A DNA stretch of 7,394 bases. It comes from Fidelibacterota bacterium. Its GTDB lineage: Bacteria > Fidelibacterota > Fidelibacteria > Fidelibacterales > Fidelibacteraceae. Under the pieces are notes generated by a model that saw only the letters and a list, made by a program, of their open reading frames with translations, had not been told where the DNA came from and made no database searches. Both the position numbers and the translations under genes were made by a program. The first letter of the stretch is position 1. Each line of letters begins with the position of its first letter. Where the stretch lies: positions 1-7,394 of the forward strand of contig JAFGVT010000122.1 in the NCBI GenBank assembly GCA_016937825.1. The letters are read 5' to 3'. Positions 1-5,937 of the stretch are shown one piece after another.

Positions 1-209
1 TCTTTCCTGGCCATCATTTGTGCGGTGAGCGGGATCTCGAAAGCCCCCGGCACCCAGACGGCGTGCAGGTCTTCCGCCTTTCCGCCGTGACGCAGAAAAC
101 AGTCTTCCGCTCCGGAGAGAAGTTCTTTGGTGAGAAGGTCGTTGAAACGCGACACCACGATCGCCAGTTTCATGCCTTCGGCATTCAGGTTTCCTTCAAT
201 GTGTTTCAT
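1..209 (-). CDS. ribH: 6,7-dimethyl-8-ribityllumazine synthase, 3' truncated by window edge
   Basis: Lumazine synthase condenses 5-amino-6-ribitylamino-uracil with 3,4-dihydroxy-2-butanone 4-phosphate, the step before riboflavin synthase. Only the first 69 codons are visible; the gene runs off the window at position 1. The visible protein starts MKHIEGNLNAEGMKLAIVVS and shows the family landmarks RFND (residues 21-24, the aromatic substrate-binding turn), the SGAEDCFLRHGG helix, and VPGAFEIP (53-60), which contributes to the active site at subunit interfaces. The start is the ATG at 207-209, with a strong AAGGAAAGGA site at 219-228 lying inside the last codons of ribBA. Only 2 nt separate it from the ribBA stop, so it is the fourth gene of the rib operon and is co-transcribed under the FMN riboswitch. 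Identification is secure; the C-terminal part cannot be judged. Confidence 0.96.
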   Translation of the reverse strand, partial: MKHIEGNLNAEGMKLAIVVSRFNDLLTKELLSGAEDCFLRHGGKAEDLHAVWVPGAFEIPLTAQMMARK

Positions 210-211
210 TT

Positions 212-1468
212 CTATTTTTCCTTTCCTTCATTGTTTTTATCCAGGATCATGTGACCCATTTTGTCACGCTTGGTCTCCAGGTAGGACTTATTGCTTGCGG
301 TCGGCTCGATCTCGACCGGCACGCGCTCGACGATCTCAAGATCATAGCCGGACAGGCCGATGACCTTCGTGGGATTGTTGGTCATCAGGCGCATTTTGCG
401 GATGCCGAGGTCCTTGATGATCTGAGCCCCGGCGCCGTAATCGCGGAGGTCGGGTTTGAATCCCAGTTCGATGTTCGCCTCGACGGTGTCGAATCCCTGG
501 TCCTGCAGTTCGTAGGCCATGAGCTTGTGTTTCAGTCCGATCCCCCGGCCTTCCTGGCGGAGATAGATGAGCGCGCCGTTTCCGGCATCGGCGATCTTTT
601 TGAGCGCCGCATCTTTTTGCGCGCCGCAGTCGCAGCGGGCGGAGTGAAAAACGTCCCCGGTGAGGCATTCGGAGTGGACCCGGATGAGGGCGGGGGTCTC
701 GGGATCGAACTCGCCCATCGTGATGGCGATGTGTTCCTTTCCGTCCAGAAGATCCTTGTAGAGCGTCAGTTTGAACTCCCCGTATTCATTGGGGAAGCGG
801 ACGGTGATGATCTTTTCGATATAATGTTCTTTTTTACGGCGGTACGCGATCAGATCGGCGATGGTGATGATCTTGAGGCGGTGTTTTTTCGCAAACGCCA
901 TCAACTCGGGCAGCAGCATCATGGTCCCGTCTTCCGCCATGATCTCGCACATCATGGCAACCGGCCGGCACCCGGCCAGGCGGCAGAGATCGCTGGAGGC
1001 TTCGGTATGTCCGGCCCGGCGCAATACGCCCCCGGGTTTTGCGACGATGGGAAAGATATGCCCCGGACGTCCGAGCTGCCCCGGTTTGCCTTTGGGGTCG
1101 GCAAGGACGGAAAATGTCTTTGCGCGGTCGTGCGCGGAGATCCCGGTCGTGGTCCCTTCCAGGGCGTCCACGCTGACGGTAAAACCCGTGCTGTGAAGGG
1201 AGGAATTGTCCGTTACCATGGCGCTCAGTCCGAAACGGTCGGCAACCTCCTTTTCCACCGCGGCGCAGACCAGTCCGCGCGCCTCTTTGGCCACAAAATT
1301 GATGGCGGCCGGCGTGACGAATTGCGCTGCCTGGACAATATCTCCCTCGTTCTCGCGGGAGGGATCGTCCACAACGATGAGCATTTTCCCTTCCTTAATA
1401 TCCCGGATCGCTTCTTCGATCGTATTAAAAACATATTCCGGTTCTTGTTCCTGCTGTTTGTTGTTCAT
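212..1468 (-). CDS. ribBA: bifunctional 3,4-dihydroxy-2-butanone 4-phosphate synthase / GTP cyclohydrolase II
   Basis: This 418-residue fusion supplies both branches of riboflavin synthesis. The N-terminal RibB domain (about 14-212) makes DHBP from ribulose 5-phosphate and shows RENEGD (38-43), EGTTTGISAHDRAKTF (104-119), PGHIFP (135-140) and GHTEA (153-157, with the expected catalytic His154). The C-terminal RibA domain (about 217-408) opens GTP and shows RVHSECLTGD (263-272), the zinc cysteines C268, C279 and C281, the RQEGRGIGL loop (304-312) and TNNPTK (363-368). Length is normal for RibBA. The acidic loop reads DDPSRENEGD, where an acidic pair (DDEDRENEGD) is usual. I chose the ATG at 1466-1468 because it overlaps the ribE stop as ATGA and has GGGGA 8 nt upstream (1477-1481). 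An in-frame ATG five codons earlier (1481-1483) has poorer site spacing. Both domains keep their key residues, so both activities are expected. Confidence 0.97.
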   Translation of the reverse strand: MNNKQQEQEPEYVFNTIEEAIRDIKEGKMLIVVDDPSRENEGDIVQAAQFVTPAAINFVAKEARGLVCAAVEKEVADRFGLSAMVTDNSSLHSTGFTVSVDALEGTTTGISAHDRAKTFSVLADPKGKPGQLGRPGHIFPIVAKPGGVLRRAGHTEASSDLCRLAGCRPVAMMCEIMAEDGTMMLLPELMAFAKKHRLKIITIADLIAYRRKKEHYIEKIITVRFPNEYGEFKLTLYKDLLDGKEHIAITMGEFDPETPALIRVHSECLTGDVFHSARCDCGAQKDAALKKIADAGNGALIYLRQEGRGIGLKHKLMAYELQDQGFDTVEANIELGFKPDLRDYGAGAQIIKDLGIRKMRLMTNNPTKVIGLSGYDLEIVERVPVEIEPTASNKSYLETKRDKMGHMILDKNNEGKEK

Positions 1469-2100
1469 AGCGTGTATCCCCATGCTTCCAATGTTGTCCT
1501 GCTCAGTTTTTCTTTGTTTCCGCTGAATTTTGCCAGGTATTTTCCGATGATATCCGTTTCCACATTTACCTTTCCGCCGGGGGGAAGGTCTCCCAGGGTC
1601 GTATGCGAGAGGGTGTAAGGGATCACCGCGACGGAAAAGCGGTCCCGCGTTACCGACACGATCGTCAGACTGACGCCGTCAAGGGCAACGCTGCCCTTCT
1701 CGACCATAAGCGCCGTGAGGGCTTCCGCGGTCCGGAATGTCATTTCCGTGCTGTCCCCCCGCCCTTCCCGCTTTATCAGTTCCGCGGTCCCGTCGATGTG
1801 CCCCTGCACCAGATGTCCGTCAAAGCGGCCGCTTGCGGGCATGCCCCGTTCCAGGTTGACCGTCTGCCCGGGTTTCCAGTCCTTCAGGGTCGTGCGTGCA
1901 AGCGTTTCGGCGACCGCATCCGCGGAAAAGCCTTCGGATGAACGTTCGACGACGGTGAGGCAAATGCCGTTGACGGCAACGGAGTCGTCTTTTTCAAGAT
2001 GCTCCCCCAATTCTTTTGAGCGGATGCGGAGGCGCAGGCCTTCTCCCTTCCGGGTGATCCCGTCGACCGCAGCGCGCGTTTCGATAATGCCTGTGAACAT
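1465..2100 (-). CDS. ribE: riboflavin synthase, alpha chain
   Basis: Riboflavin synthase dismutates two 6,7-dimethyl-8-ribityllumazine molecules into riboflavin and the ribitylamino-uracil that returns to RibH. The 211-residue protein has the family's two tandem lumazine-binding barrels: MFTGIIE at the start and NGICLTV (44-50) in the first, GHLVQGHIDG (95-104) at the junction, and DGVSLTI (141-147) with NVETDIIGKY (179-188) in the second, the same spacing as characterised RibE proteins. The start is the ATG at 2098-2100, fixed by the universal MFTGIIE N-terminus. Its AAAGGA site (2108-2113) overlaps the ribD stop codon, so translation of the two genes is probably coupled. Its own TGA (1465-1467) overlaps the ribBA ATG. 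The reading frame is open further upstream, inside ribD, but that part is not coding in this frame. The symbol ribE follows Bacillus usage; E. coli calls this gene ribC. Confidence 0.97.
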   Translation of the reverse strand: MFTGIIETRAAVDGITRKGEGLRLRIRSKELGEHLEKDDSVAVNGICLTVVERSSEGFSADAVAETLARTTLKDWKPGQTVNLERGMPASGRFDGHLVQGHIDGTAELIKREGRGDSTEMTFRTAEALTALMVEKGSVALDGVSLTIVSVTRDRFSVAVIPYTLSHTTLGDLPPGGKVNVETDIIGKYLAKFSGNKEKLSRTTLEAWGYTL

Positions 2101-2111
2101 AAGACCGTCCT

Positions 2112-3212
2112 TTAATATCTGTGGATAATGCCGCTGAAATGCATGTCCGGACCGCTCGGCTCCCAAGCGGAGGAAACAAAGCGCCGTGCCTCCGAAACCG
2201 TCCGCTGCGGCACCTGCATCATGCGGACGCCGCCGCCCAGCAGTTCCGGAGCAATGAATAGCTCCAGCCGGTCGATAAGATCCCGTTCCGCCAGCATGCT
2301 GTGAAGACGTCCCCCGCCTTCCGCCAGGATCGACTGTATCCCCTGTTCCCCCAGCTGTTTCAATCCGTCCTTCAGGCCGTCGGCGGCGTTGTCGAACGTT
2401 GTGATTACCCGCACGTTCATTTTTTCCATGCGTGTTCTCCATTCCGCCGAAGCGGCCGGACCGGCTATCACGGTCAGCGGGATATCGCCGGCGCTTTTGA
2501 CCAGGCGGGTGTTCGCAGAAAGGATCCCTGCCGGATCAAAGACAAGCCGCACCGGATCCTCCCCTTCCGCGTCCCGGACGGTCAGTTGAGGATCGTCCGC
2601 CAGCACGGTCCCGATCCCGACCAGCACCGCATCGGCGGCGGCACGCATTTCATGGGCCTTTTTCCGGGACAGGTCCGACGTGATCCACTTGGACTGTTTC
2701 CGGCTATCGGCGATATAGCCGTCGAGGGTCATGCCCATTTTGGCAATGACATAGGGAACTCCGACGGTCATCATTTTGATAAAGGGCTGGTTCAGGGCGG
2801 CGCAGGCTTCGGACAAGATGTTCTCGACTACCCGGACACCCGCATCGCGCAGGGTTGCGATCCCCTTGCCCGAGACAAGAGGATTGGGGTCCGTCATGCC
2901 GACATACACTTTTTTTATCCCTGCACGGATAATGGCGTCGGTACAGGGCGGCGTTTTCCCGGTGTGGCAGCAGGGCTCCAGCGTTACGACCATCTCGCAG
3001 CCGGAGAGATCCCCGCCCGCATTGCGGATGGCGTTCACCTCGGCGTGCGCCTGACCGCAGCATTCATGGCGGCCGCGGCCGATGATCTTACCGTCCCGGA
3101 GAATGAGCGCGCCCGTGCGCGGATTCGGCGAGACGCGCCGCGTTCCGTCCGCCGCCAGGCGAAGGGCTTCGCGCATCCAATTCTCAATCATTTCATTTTT
3201 ATTCTCAGACAT
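2112..3212 (-). CDS. ribD: bifunctional diaminohydroxyphosphoribosylaminopyrimidine deaminase / 5-amino-6-(5-phosphoribosylamino)uracil reductase
   Basis: RibD carries out the second and third steps of the pyrimidine branch of riboflavin synthesis: zinc-dependent deamination, then NADPH-dependent reduction of the ribose. The 366-residue protein has the deaminase domain first (about 8-150), with HAE (56-58) and LEPCCHTGKTPPC (78-90) giving the zinc ligands H56, C81 and C90 and the proton donor E58. The reductase domain follows (about 152-366), with KMGMTLDGYIA (158-168), KWIT (175-178), LVGIGTVLADDP (197-208) and LAEGGGRLHSMLAERDLIDR (296-315). The start is the ATG at 3210-3212, preceded by GGGGA and a six-T spacer. 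A longer frame from 3248 would begin inside the riboswitch expression platform and is rejected; an internal ATG at 3191 lacks a good site. This is the first gene of the operon, so it bears the riboswitch control. Confidence 0.97.
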   Translation of the reverse strand: MSENKNEMIENWMREALRLAADGTRRVSPNPRTGALILRDGKIIGRGRHECCGQAHAEVNAIRNAGGDLSGCEMVVTLEPCCHTGKTPPCTDAIIRAGIKKVYVGMTDPNPLVSGKGIATLRDAGVRVVENILSEACAALNQPFIKMMTVGVPYVIAKMGMTLDGYIADSRKQSKWITSDLSRKKAHEMRAAADAVLVGIGTVLADDPQLTVRDAEGEDPVRLVFDPAGILSANTRLVKSAGDIPLTVIAGPAASAEWRTRMEKMNVRVITTFDNAADGLKDGLKQLGEQGIQSILAEGGGRLHSMLAERDLIDRLELFIAPELLGGGVRMMQVPQRTVSEARRFVSSAWEPSGPDMHFSGIIHRY

Positions 3213-3238
3213 AAAAAATCCCCGGTCACATACGGGGA
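3213..3238 (-). terminator. riboswitch expression platform: terminator-like hairpin that includes the ribD ribosome binding site
   Basis: On the minus strand TCCCCG (plus coordinates 3233-3238), an 8-nt loop and CGGGGA (3219-3224) form a 6-bp GC-rich stem, followed at once by six T residues (3213-3218) and the ribD ATG. The 3' arm contains the GGGGA that is the only good ribosome binding site for ribD, so the hairpin could stop transcription, hide the site, or both. An alternative fold is visible: CTTCCCCG (3233-3240) is perfectly complementary to CGGGGAAG at the 5' edge of the riboswitch (3380-3387). That pairing would break the FMN-bound aptamer and this hairpin together, the standard antiterminator logic for this riboswitch class. 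The stem is short, so transcriptional and translational control cannot be separated from sequence alone. Confidence 0.7.
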
Positions 3239-3255
3239 AGAAATGCACAGGTTGT

Positions 3256-3391
3256 ATCTTCTCTCATCCGGACTATACCGTCGGCGACTGAATTTCACAG
3301 TCTCAGTCCGCCGAATGATGTTTGCTTCGTTCATTCTGCGCGGAGTCGCGGGCTTTCACCGCCGGTAGGGACATGCTCCCTTCCCCGAAGA
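3256..3391 (-). promoter_or_regulatory. FMN riboswitch (RFN element)
   Basis: Read on the minus strand, this leader carries the conserved blocks of the FMN aptamer in order: ATCTTCGGGG, AGGG...TCCCTACCGGCGGT, AAAGCCCGCGA, a variable arm (AGAATGA...TCATTC), a GACTG...CAGTC arm, GCCGACGGTATAGTC, and GGATGAGAGAAGAT. The outer P1 stem closes as ATCTTC (3386-3391) with GAAGAT (about 3256-3261), a perfect 6-bp match. FMN binding is expected to stabilise this fold and reduce expression of the downstream ribD-ribE-ribBA-ribH operon. The aptamer lies about 45 nt upstream of the ribD start, with the expression platform in between. The variable arm is specific to this sequence; the core is canonical. 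Confidence 0.96.
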
Positions 3392-3397
3392 TGGGTG

Positions 3398-3426
3398 AAT
3401 ATAGGAAATGCAAGCATCACGCGCAA
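3398..3426 (-). promoter_or_regulatory. candidate sigma-70-type promoter of the rib operon
   Basis: On the minus strand TTGCGC (3421-3426) and TATATT (3398-3403) are separated by 17 nt. Transcription would then start within a few bases of the first aptamer strand at 3391, which is where a riboswitch leader should begin. The -35 box is weak. A second AT-rich box (TATAAAAT, 3430-3437) lies further upstream and could serve instead with a poor -35. The assignment rests on spacing and position only. Confidence 0.45.
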
Positions 3427-3462
3427 CGTATTTTATACGGAAATCCGCAAGAACTGAAGCTC

Positions 3463-3483
3463 ATCCTAAATTCCCGTTAGGAT
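3463..3483. repeat. 7-bp inverted repeat in the divergent ribD / carbamate kinase spacer
   Basis: ATCCTAA (3463-3469) and TTAGGAT (3477-3483) are perfect inverted copies separated by 7 nt (ATTCCCG). The repeat lies upstream of the candidate rib promoter and just upstream of the candidate promoter of the carbamate kinase gene, where an operator for a dimeric regulator could act on either. It is too AT-rich to be a convincing terminator. No known operator consensus is recognised, and chance is possible. Confidence 0.3.
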
Positions 3484-3505
3484 TTTGTGTCATTTTCCTT
3501 TAAAT

Positions 3506-3534
3506 TTGGCAATTGATTTTATGTTATTAACAAT
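3506..3534 (+). promoter_or_regulatory. candidate promoter for the carbamate kinase gene
   Basis: TTGGCA (3506-3511, five of six matches to the -35 consensus) is followed after 17 nt by AACAAT (3529-3534, four of six matches to the -10 consensus). This would leave a leader of about 95 nt before the kinase ATG at 3636. The surrounding sequence is AT-rich, so other arrangements are possible. Confidence 0.35.
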
Positions 3535-3635
3535 CGTTCATTCACCGGGATCGACACCGTCTCCTGTTCACCCTTCTTCACGGTTGGATTTTGGAGTTTC
3601 TGTCTTTTCGGTTTTTCAGAGAAAGGATGCAACAC

Positions 3636-4574
3636 ATGAAGGTCATTACGATCGCATTGGGCGGGAATGCGCTGGGGAACACGCCCGAAGAGCAGCTGAA
3701 GCAGATTGAAAAGGCCGTGCCCTCGCTGGTGGACCTGATCACGCAGGGTCACAAGATCATTTTGACGCACGGCAACGGTCCGCAGGTCGGCATGATCTAC
3801 AAGGCCTTTGAATATGCATCGTCGAACACCGATAAGATCTGCCGGTTTGACCTGCAGGAATGCACCGCCATGAGCCAGGGCTATATCGGTTACCACCTTC
3901 AGCAGGGGATCAAAAAGGAACTGCGCCGTCTGGGCATGCCCTGGCACGTTTCCACCGTGATCTCCCAGGTCGAGGTCGATCCGGAAGACCCCAGTTTCCG
4001 GGATCCCTCAAAACCCATCGGCGATTTTTACAGCGAAGCGGAAGCCGCCGCGATCATGCGGTCCCATCCCGGCCAGATCTTCAAAGAGGATGCCGGCCGC
4101 GGCTGGCGGCGGGTGGTCGCCTCCCCGAAGCCGGTGTTCATTGTGGAGCAGGATTCCATTCTGAACCTGCTGGACCATAAATTCATCATTATCACCTGCG
4201 GCGGCGGCGGGATCCCGGTCGTCAGGGACGCCCAGGGGGACTACCGTGGGATATCTGCCGTGATCGATAAGGATTTTACGGCCGCCATGCTGGCGGACTT
4301 GGTGGAGGCGAATTACCTGTTCATCCTGACCAATGTGGAGCGCGTATCGATCAATTACGGGAAGGAAAACGAGCGTGAGATCGGTGAAATGACCCTGGCG
4401 GAAGCCCGCCGCTACGCTGAGGAAGGGCAGTTCTCGCCCGGCAGCATGCTCCCGAAAATTAACGCCGCGATCCGCTTTGTGGAATCTGGCAGCAACCGCA
4501 AGGCCGTGATCACTTCGCTGGAAAAGGCGCACCTTGCCATGAGCGGAAAAGTCGGGACCCTGATCAAGGAATAA
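3636..4574 (+). CDS. arcC: carbamate kinase
   Basis: Carbamate kinase transfers phosphate between carbamoyl phosphate and ADP, usually to harvest ATP at the end of arginine, agmatine or purine/allantoin breakdown. The 312-residue protein spans the whole amino-acid-kinase fold at the usual length. It shows ALGGNAL (7-13), HGNGPQVG (45-52), AMSQGYIGYHLQQ (78-90), DPSKPIGDFY (123-132, with K126 of the conserved KPIG), ITCGGGGIPV (186-195), VIDKDFTAAMLA (209-220), the nucleotide-site segment ILTNVERVSINYGK (230-243) and GQFSPGSMLPK (264-274). I chose the ATG at 3636-3638: AGAAAGGA sits about 8 nt upstream and the protein then begins MKVITIALGGNAL as in the family. An ATG at 3627 overlaps that site, and a TTG start at 3591 is not supported. 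The gene stands alone, diverging from the rib operon and converging with the sulfotransferase, with no arginine deiminase or carbamoyltransferase gene in view. Its pathway is therefore open, and the symbol is given for the enzyme family only. Confidence 0.94.
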   Translation: MKVITIALGGNALGNTPEEQLKQIEKAVPSLVDLITQGHKIILTHGNGPQVGMIYKAFEYASSNTDKICRFDLQECTAMSQGYIGYHLQQGIKKELRRLGMPWHVSTVISQVEVDPEDPSFRDPSKPIGDFYSEAEAAAIMRSHPGQIFKEDAGRGWRRVVASPKPVFIVEQDSILNLLDHKFIIITCGGGGIPVVRDAQGDYRGISAVIDKDFTAAMLADLVEANYLFILTNVERVSINYGKENEREIGEMTLAEARRYAEEGQFSPGSMLPKINAAIRFVESGSNRKAVITSLEKAHLAMSGKVGTLIKE

Positions 4575-4583
4575 TTTTAAGAG

Positions 4584-4604
4584 AAAAAACTTGAGGCAAG
4601 TTTT
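4584..4604 (+). terminator. terminator-like hairpin 1, downstream of carbamate kinase
   Basis: Ten nt after the kinase stop codon, AAAACTTG (4586-4593) and CAAGTTTT (4597-4604) form an 8-bp palindrome around an AGG loop, with an A-tract before and T-tract after. This fits a bidirectional intrinsic terminator. It is the first of three nearly identical hairpins in this spacer. The same 21 bases recur in reverse orientation at 4713-4733. Confidence 0.65.
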
Positions 4605-4622
4605 CAAAATCTGACGGCTTTT

Positions 4623-4638
4623 TGTGATGAACATCACA
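4623..4638. promoter_or_regulatory. TGTGA-N6-TCACA palindrome, CRP-like site or small hairpin
   Basis: TGTGATG-AA-CATCACA is a 16-bp palindrome with 7-bp arms and an exact match to the TGTGA-N6-TCACA core bound by CRP-type members of the CRP/FNR family. It lies between two converging genes, downstream of both, so it is not in an obvious promoter. It is followed by six T residues, so as RNA it could also be a weak hairpin with a GAAC loop. Which role applies, if any, is unclear. Confidence 0.35.
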
Positions 4639-4668
4639 TTTTTTCAACAATTCCGGATAAAATCATTA

Positions 4669-4693
4669 AAAAAAACTTGGGGCAAGTTTTTTT
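4669..4693. repeat. hairpin 2 of the AACTTG-N3-CAAGTT family
   Basis: AAAAAAACTTG (4669-4679) and CAAGTTTTTTT (4683-4693) are perfect 11-nt inverted arms around a GGG loop. It is the longest of the three hairpins and has flanking A and T tracts on both sides, so it could terminate transcription from either direction. It differs from hairpin 1 in the loop (GGG instead of AGG) and in longer A/T tracts. Confidence 0.65.
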
Positions 4694-4701
4694 ATAAATG
4701 T

Positions 4702-4749
4702 AAAAAACTTAAAAAACTTGCCTCAAGTTTTTTTGACTCAAGTATTTTT
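4702..4749 (-). terminator. hairpin 3 with flanking half-copies, probable terminator of the sulfotransferase operon
   Basis: AAAAAACTTG (4711-4720) and CAAGTTTTTT (4724-4733) are perfect 10-nt arms around a CCT loop. On the minus strand this is a stem with an AGG loop followed by a T-tract, about 58 nt beyond the sulfotransferase stop, which suits an intrinsic terminator. Extra half-units flank it: AAAAAACTT directly repeated at 4702-4710, and CTCAAGTATTTTT at 4737-4749, a diverged copy of the right arm. The flanking halves can also pair with each other imperfectly. The pattern suggests local duplication of the hairpin unit. Confidence 0.6.
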
Positions 4750-4791
4750 AGCATTTTTAGTGTTTTGGGTGTTTTTTAAACGTGTGATTGA

Positions 4792-5937
4792 TCATTCGTA
4801 TCCGAACGCATCAAAATAAAAATCAAGTTCTTTGCGGACGCGCGCTTTCAGTTCGGGATCCAGTTCCCTGAAGACATTTTTCTTGTAATCTTTTACATCG
4901 TCCAGGTGCTTCCGGATGTCCGGTTCCGCAACGCTGAAATCCGGCAGGTCCAGCGTCTCATAGATGCGTTTGACGGTTTCATAGGGTTGCTCGTCCAGAT
5001 CCGCGTAAGACACTTCGATCAGATGCCCTTCCGGGATCAGCGCCCGGTCAGCGAGGTACTTTTTCAGGGTCTCCCGTGAAATGTACATCACCAGGTCCCT
5101 GATCTCTTCATCGCTGAACGCGTGAAAGAACTGCGTGCGGACGACCTTGTCGTACATGTGCAGCGTGGACAGGAACACGGTATAGGGGTCCCGGTGGAGG
5201 AAGATGAACTTCGCCCCGGGGAAAAGCTCCAGCAATTCCTTTACACGTCCCGTATTATGCGGGTTTTTCAGCAGGAGCGGCTTATGATCGTTGTAGAGGC
5301 TGATATTCTTCAGCAGATACAGGTAGTCACGCTGCCATTTGCGTTTTTCTTTCGCGGTGATCCCCTTGAACACATTGTATTTGTCAAAGTAGCTGCGGTT
5401 GCGCGGAAAGAAGAAGGTATGCATTCCCGAACGGGTGGAGATCATGGTAAAGGGCTGCTCCTCTTCGGCGGGATAATACGGCGAGACCTTGATATTGTCC
5501 TGGGAGCGCTCTCCCGGGAAAAAGGGACGGGACAGGGCGCGCATCAGTTTTTTGCTCAGCAGGGCAACGGTGAACACAAAGGTCTGGTAGTTGCAGAGAT
5601 AGCCGAAGCGGCGGTCCTTGTGAAGCAGGTTGTGCAAAAAGGTCGTGCCCGTCCGCCAGTGGCCGATGACGAAGAGCGGCGGCTGTCCGTCAAAGCTGAT
5701 GCGGTTCAGCTTTTTACGGTTGATGTTGTTCTGAAGCACCTGAAACGGCCGGGAGAGGTAGCTCATCAGGGCGACTCGCCTTGCCATGGGGCGGTAGGGC
5801 TTGTCAATCTCGTTCGCCCGTTTCAGTTTCCGCCACACATCCGGACGCACCAGGGAGAGCTGATGCTGGGTGATCTTGTATCTTCTTCTTTTGTCTTTAT
5901 GGTCGTTCTTAATGATATCCATGCCGGCTGCCGTCAT
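4792..5937 (-). CDS. PAPS-dependent sulfotransferase, Sulfotransfer_3-like, acceptor unknown
   Basis: The 381-residue protein is predicted to move a sulfonate group from PAPS to an acceptor. The 5'-phosphosulfate-binding loop is FVIGHWRTGTTFLHNLL (89-105). The conserved KNPHNTGRVKELLELFPGAK stretch (224-243) leads to FIFLHRDPYTVFLSTLHM (244-261), the 3'-phosphate-binding segment, with R249 and S257 in the expected places. Family-typical VSYADLDEQP (309-318) and LDLP (329-332) follow. There is no signal peptide or clear membrane span; the N-terminus is basic (KDKRRRYK), so it is probably cytosolic, perhaps membrane-associated. The ATG at 5935-5937 overlaps the cysNC stop as ATGA and lacks a good ribosome binding site, so its translation is probably coupled to cysNC. 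An alternative ATG at 5922 is no better. The link to a PAPS-making enzyme supports the activity. The acceptor could be a sterol, bile acid, lipid, glycan or secondary metabolite; nothing in the sequence decides. Confidence 0.88.
   Translation of the reverse strand: MTAAGMDIIKNDHKDKRRRYKITQHQLSLVRPDVWRKLKRANEIDKPYRPMARRVALMSYLSRPFQVLQNNINRKKLNRISFDGQPPLFVIGHWRTGTTFLHNLLHKDRRFGYLCNYQTFVFTVALLSKKLMRALSRPFFPGERSQDNIKVSPYYPAEEEQPFTMISTRSGMHTFFFPRNRSYFDKYNVFKGITAKEKRKWQRDYLYLLKNISLYNDHKPLLLKNPHNTGRVKELLELFPGAKFIFLHRDPYTVFLSTLHMYDKVVRTQFFHAFSDEEIRDLVMYISRETLKKYLADRALIPEGHLIEVSYADLDEQPYETVKRIYETLDLPDFSVAEPDIRKHLDDVKDYKKNVFRELDPELKARVRKELDFYFDAFGYE

Noticed and set aside
251..1618. A 455-codon open frame on the plus strand opposite ribBA and the end of ribE
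   Set aside because: It mirrors a gene with unmistakable RibB and RibA motifs; the translation shows no recognisable fold, and long antisense frames are expected in GC-rich codons.
2101..2442. Upstream extension of the riboflavin synthase frame to 325 codons
   Set aside because: The MFTGIIE start at 2100 is the conserved N-terminus with a good ribosome binding site; the extra stretch lies inside ribD in another frame.
3213..3248. A 12-codon N-terminal extension of ribD (start at 3248)
   Set aside because: It would lie in the riboswitch expression platform and lacks a ribosome binding site; the ATG at 3212 is better placed.
2301..3368. A 355-codon plus-strand open frame opposite ribD and the riboswitch
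   Set aside because: It runs through both ribD and the conserved aptamer and has no domain-like sequence; treated as a shadow frame.
4584..4733. The hairpin cluster as a CRISPR array
   Set aside because: Only three units, each itself palindromic, with spacers of unequal length (about 64 and 17 nt) and no cas genes nearby.
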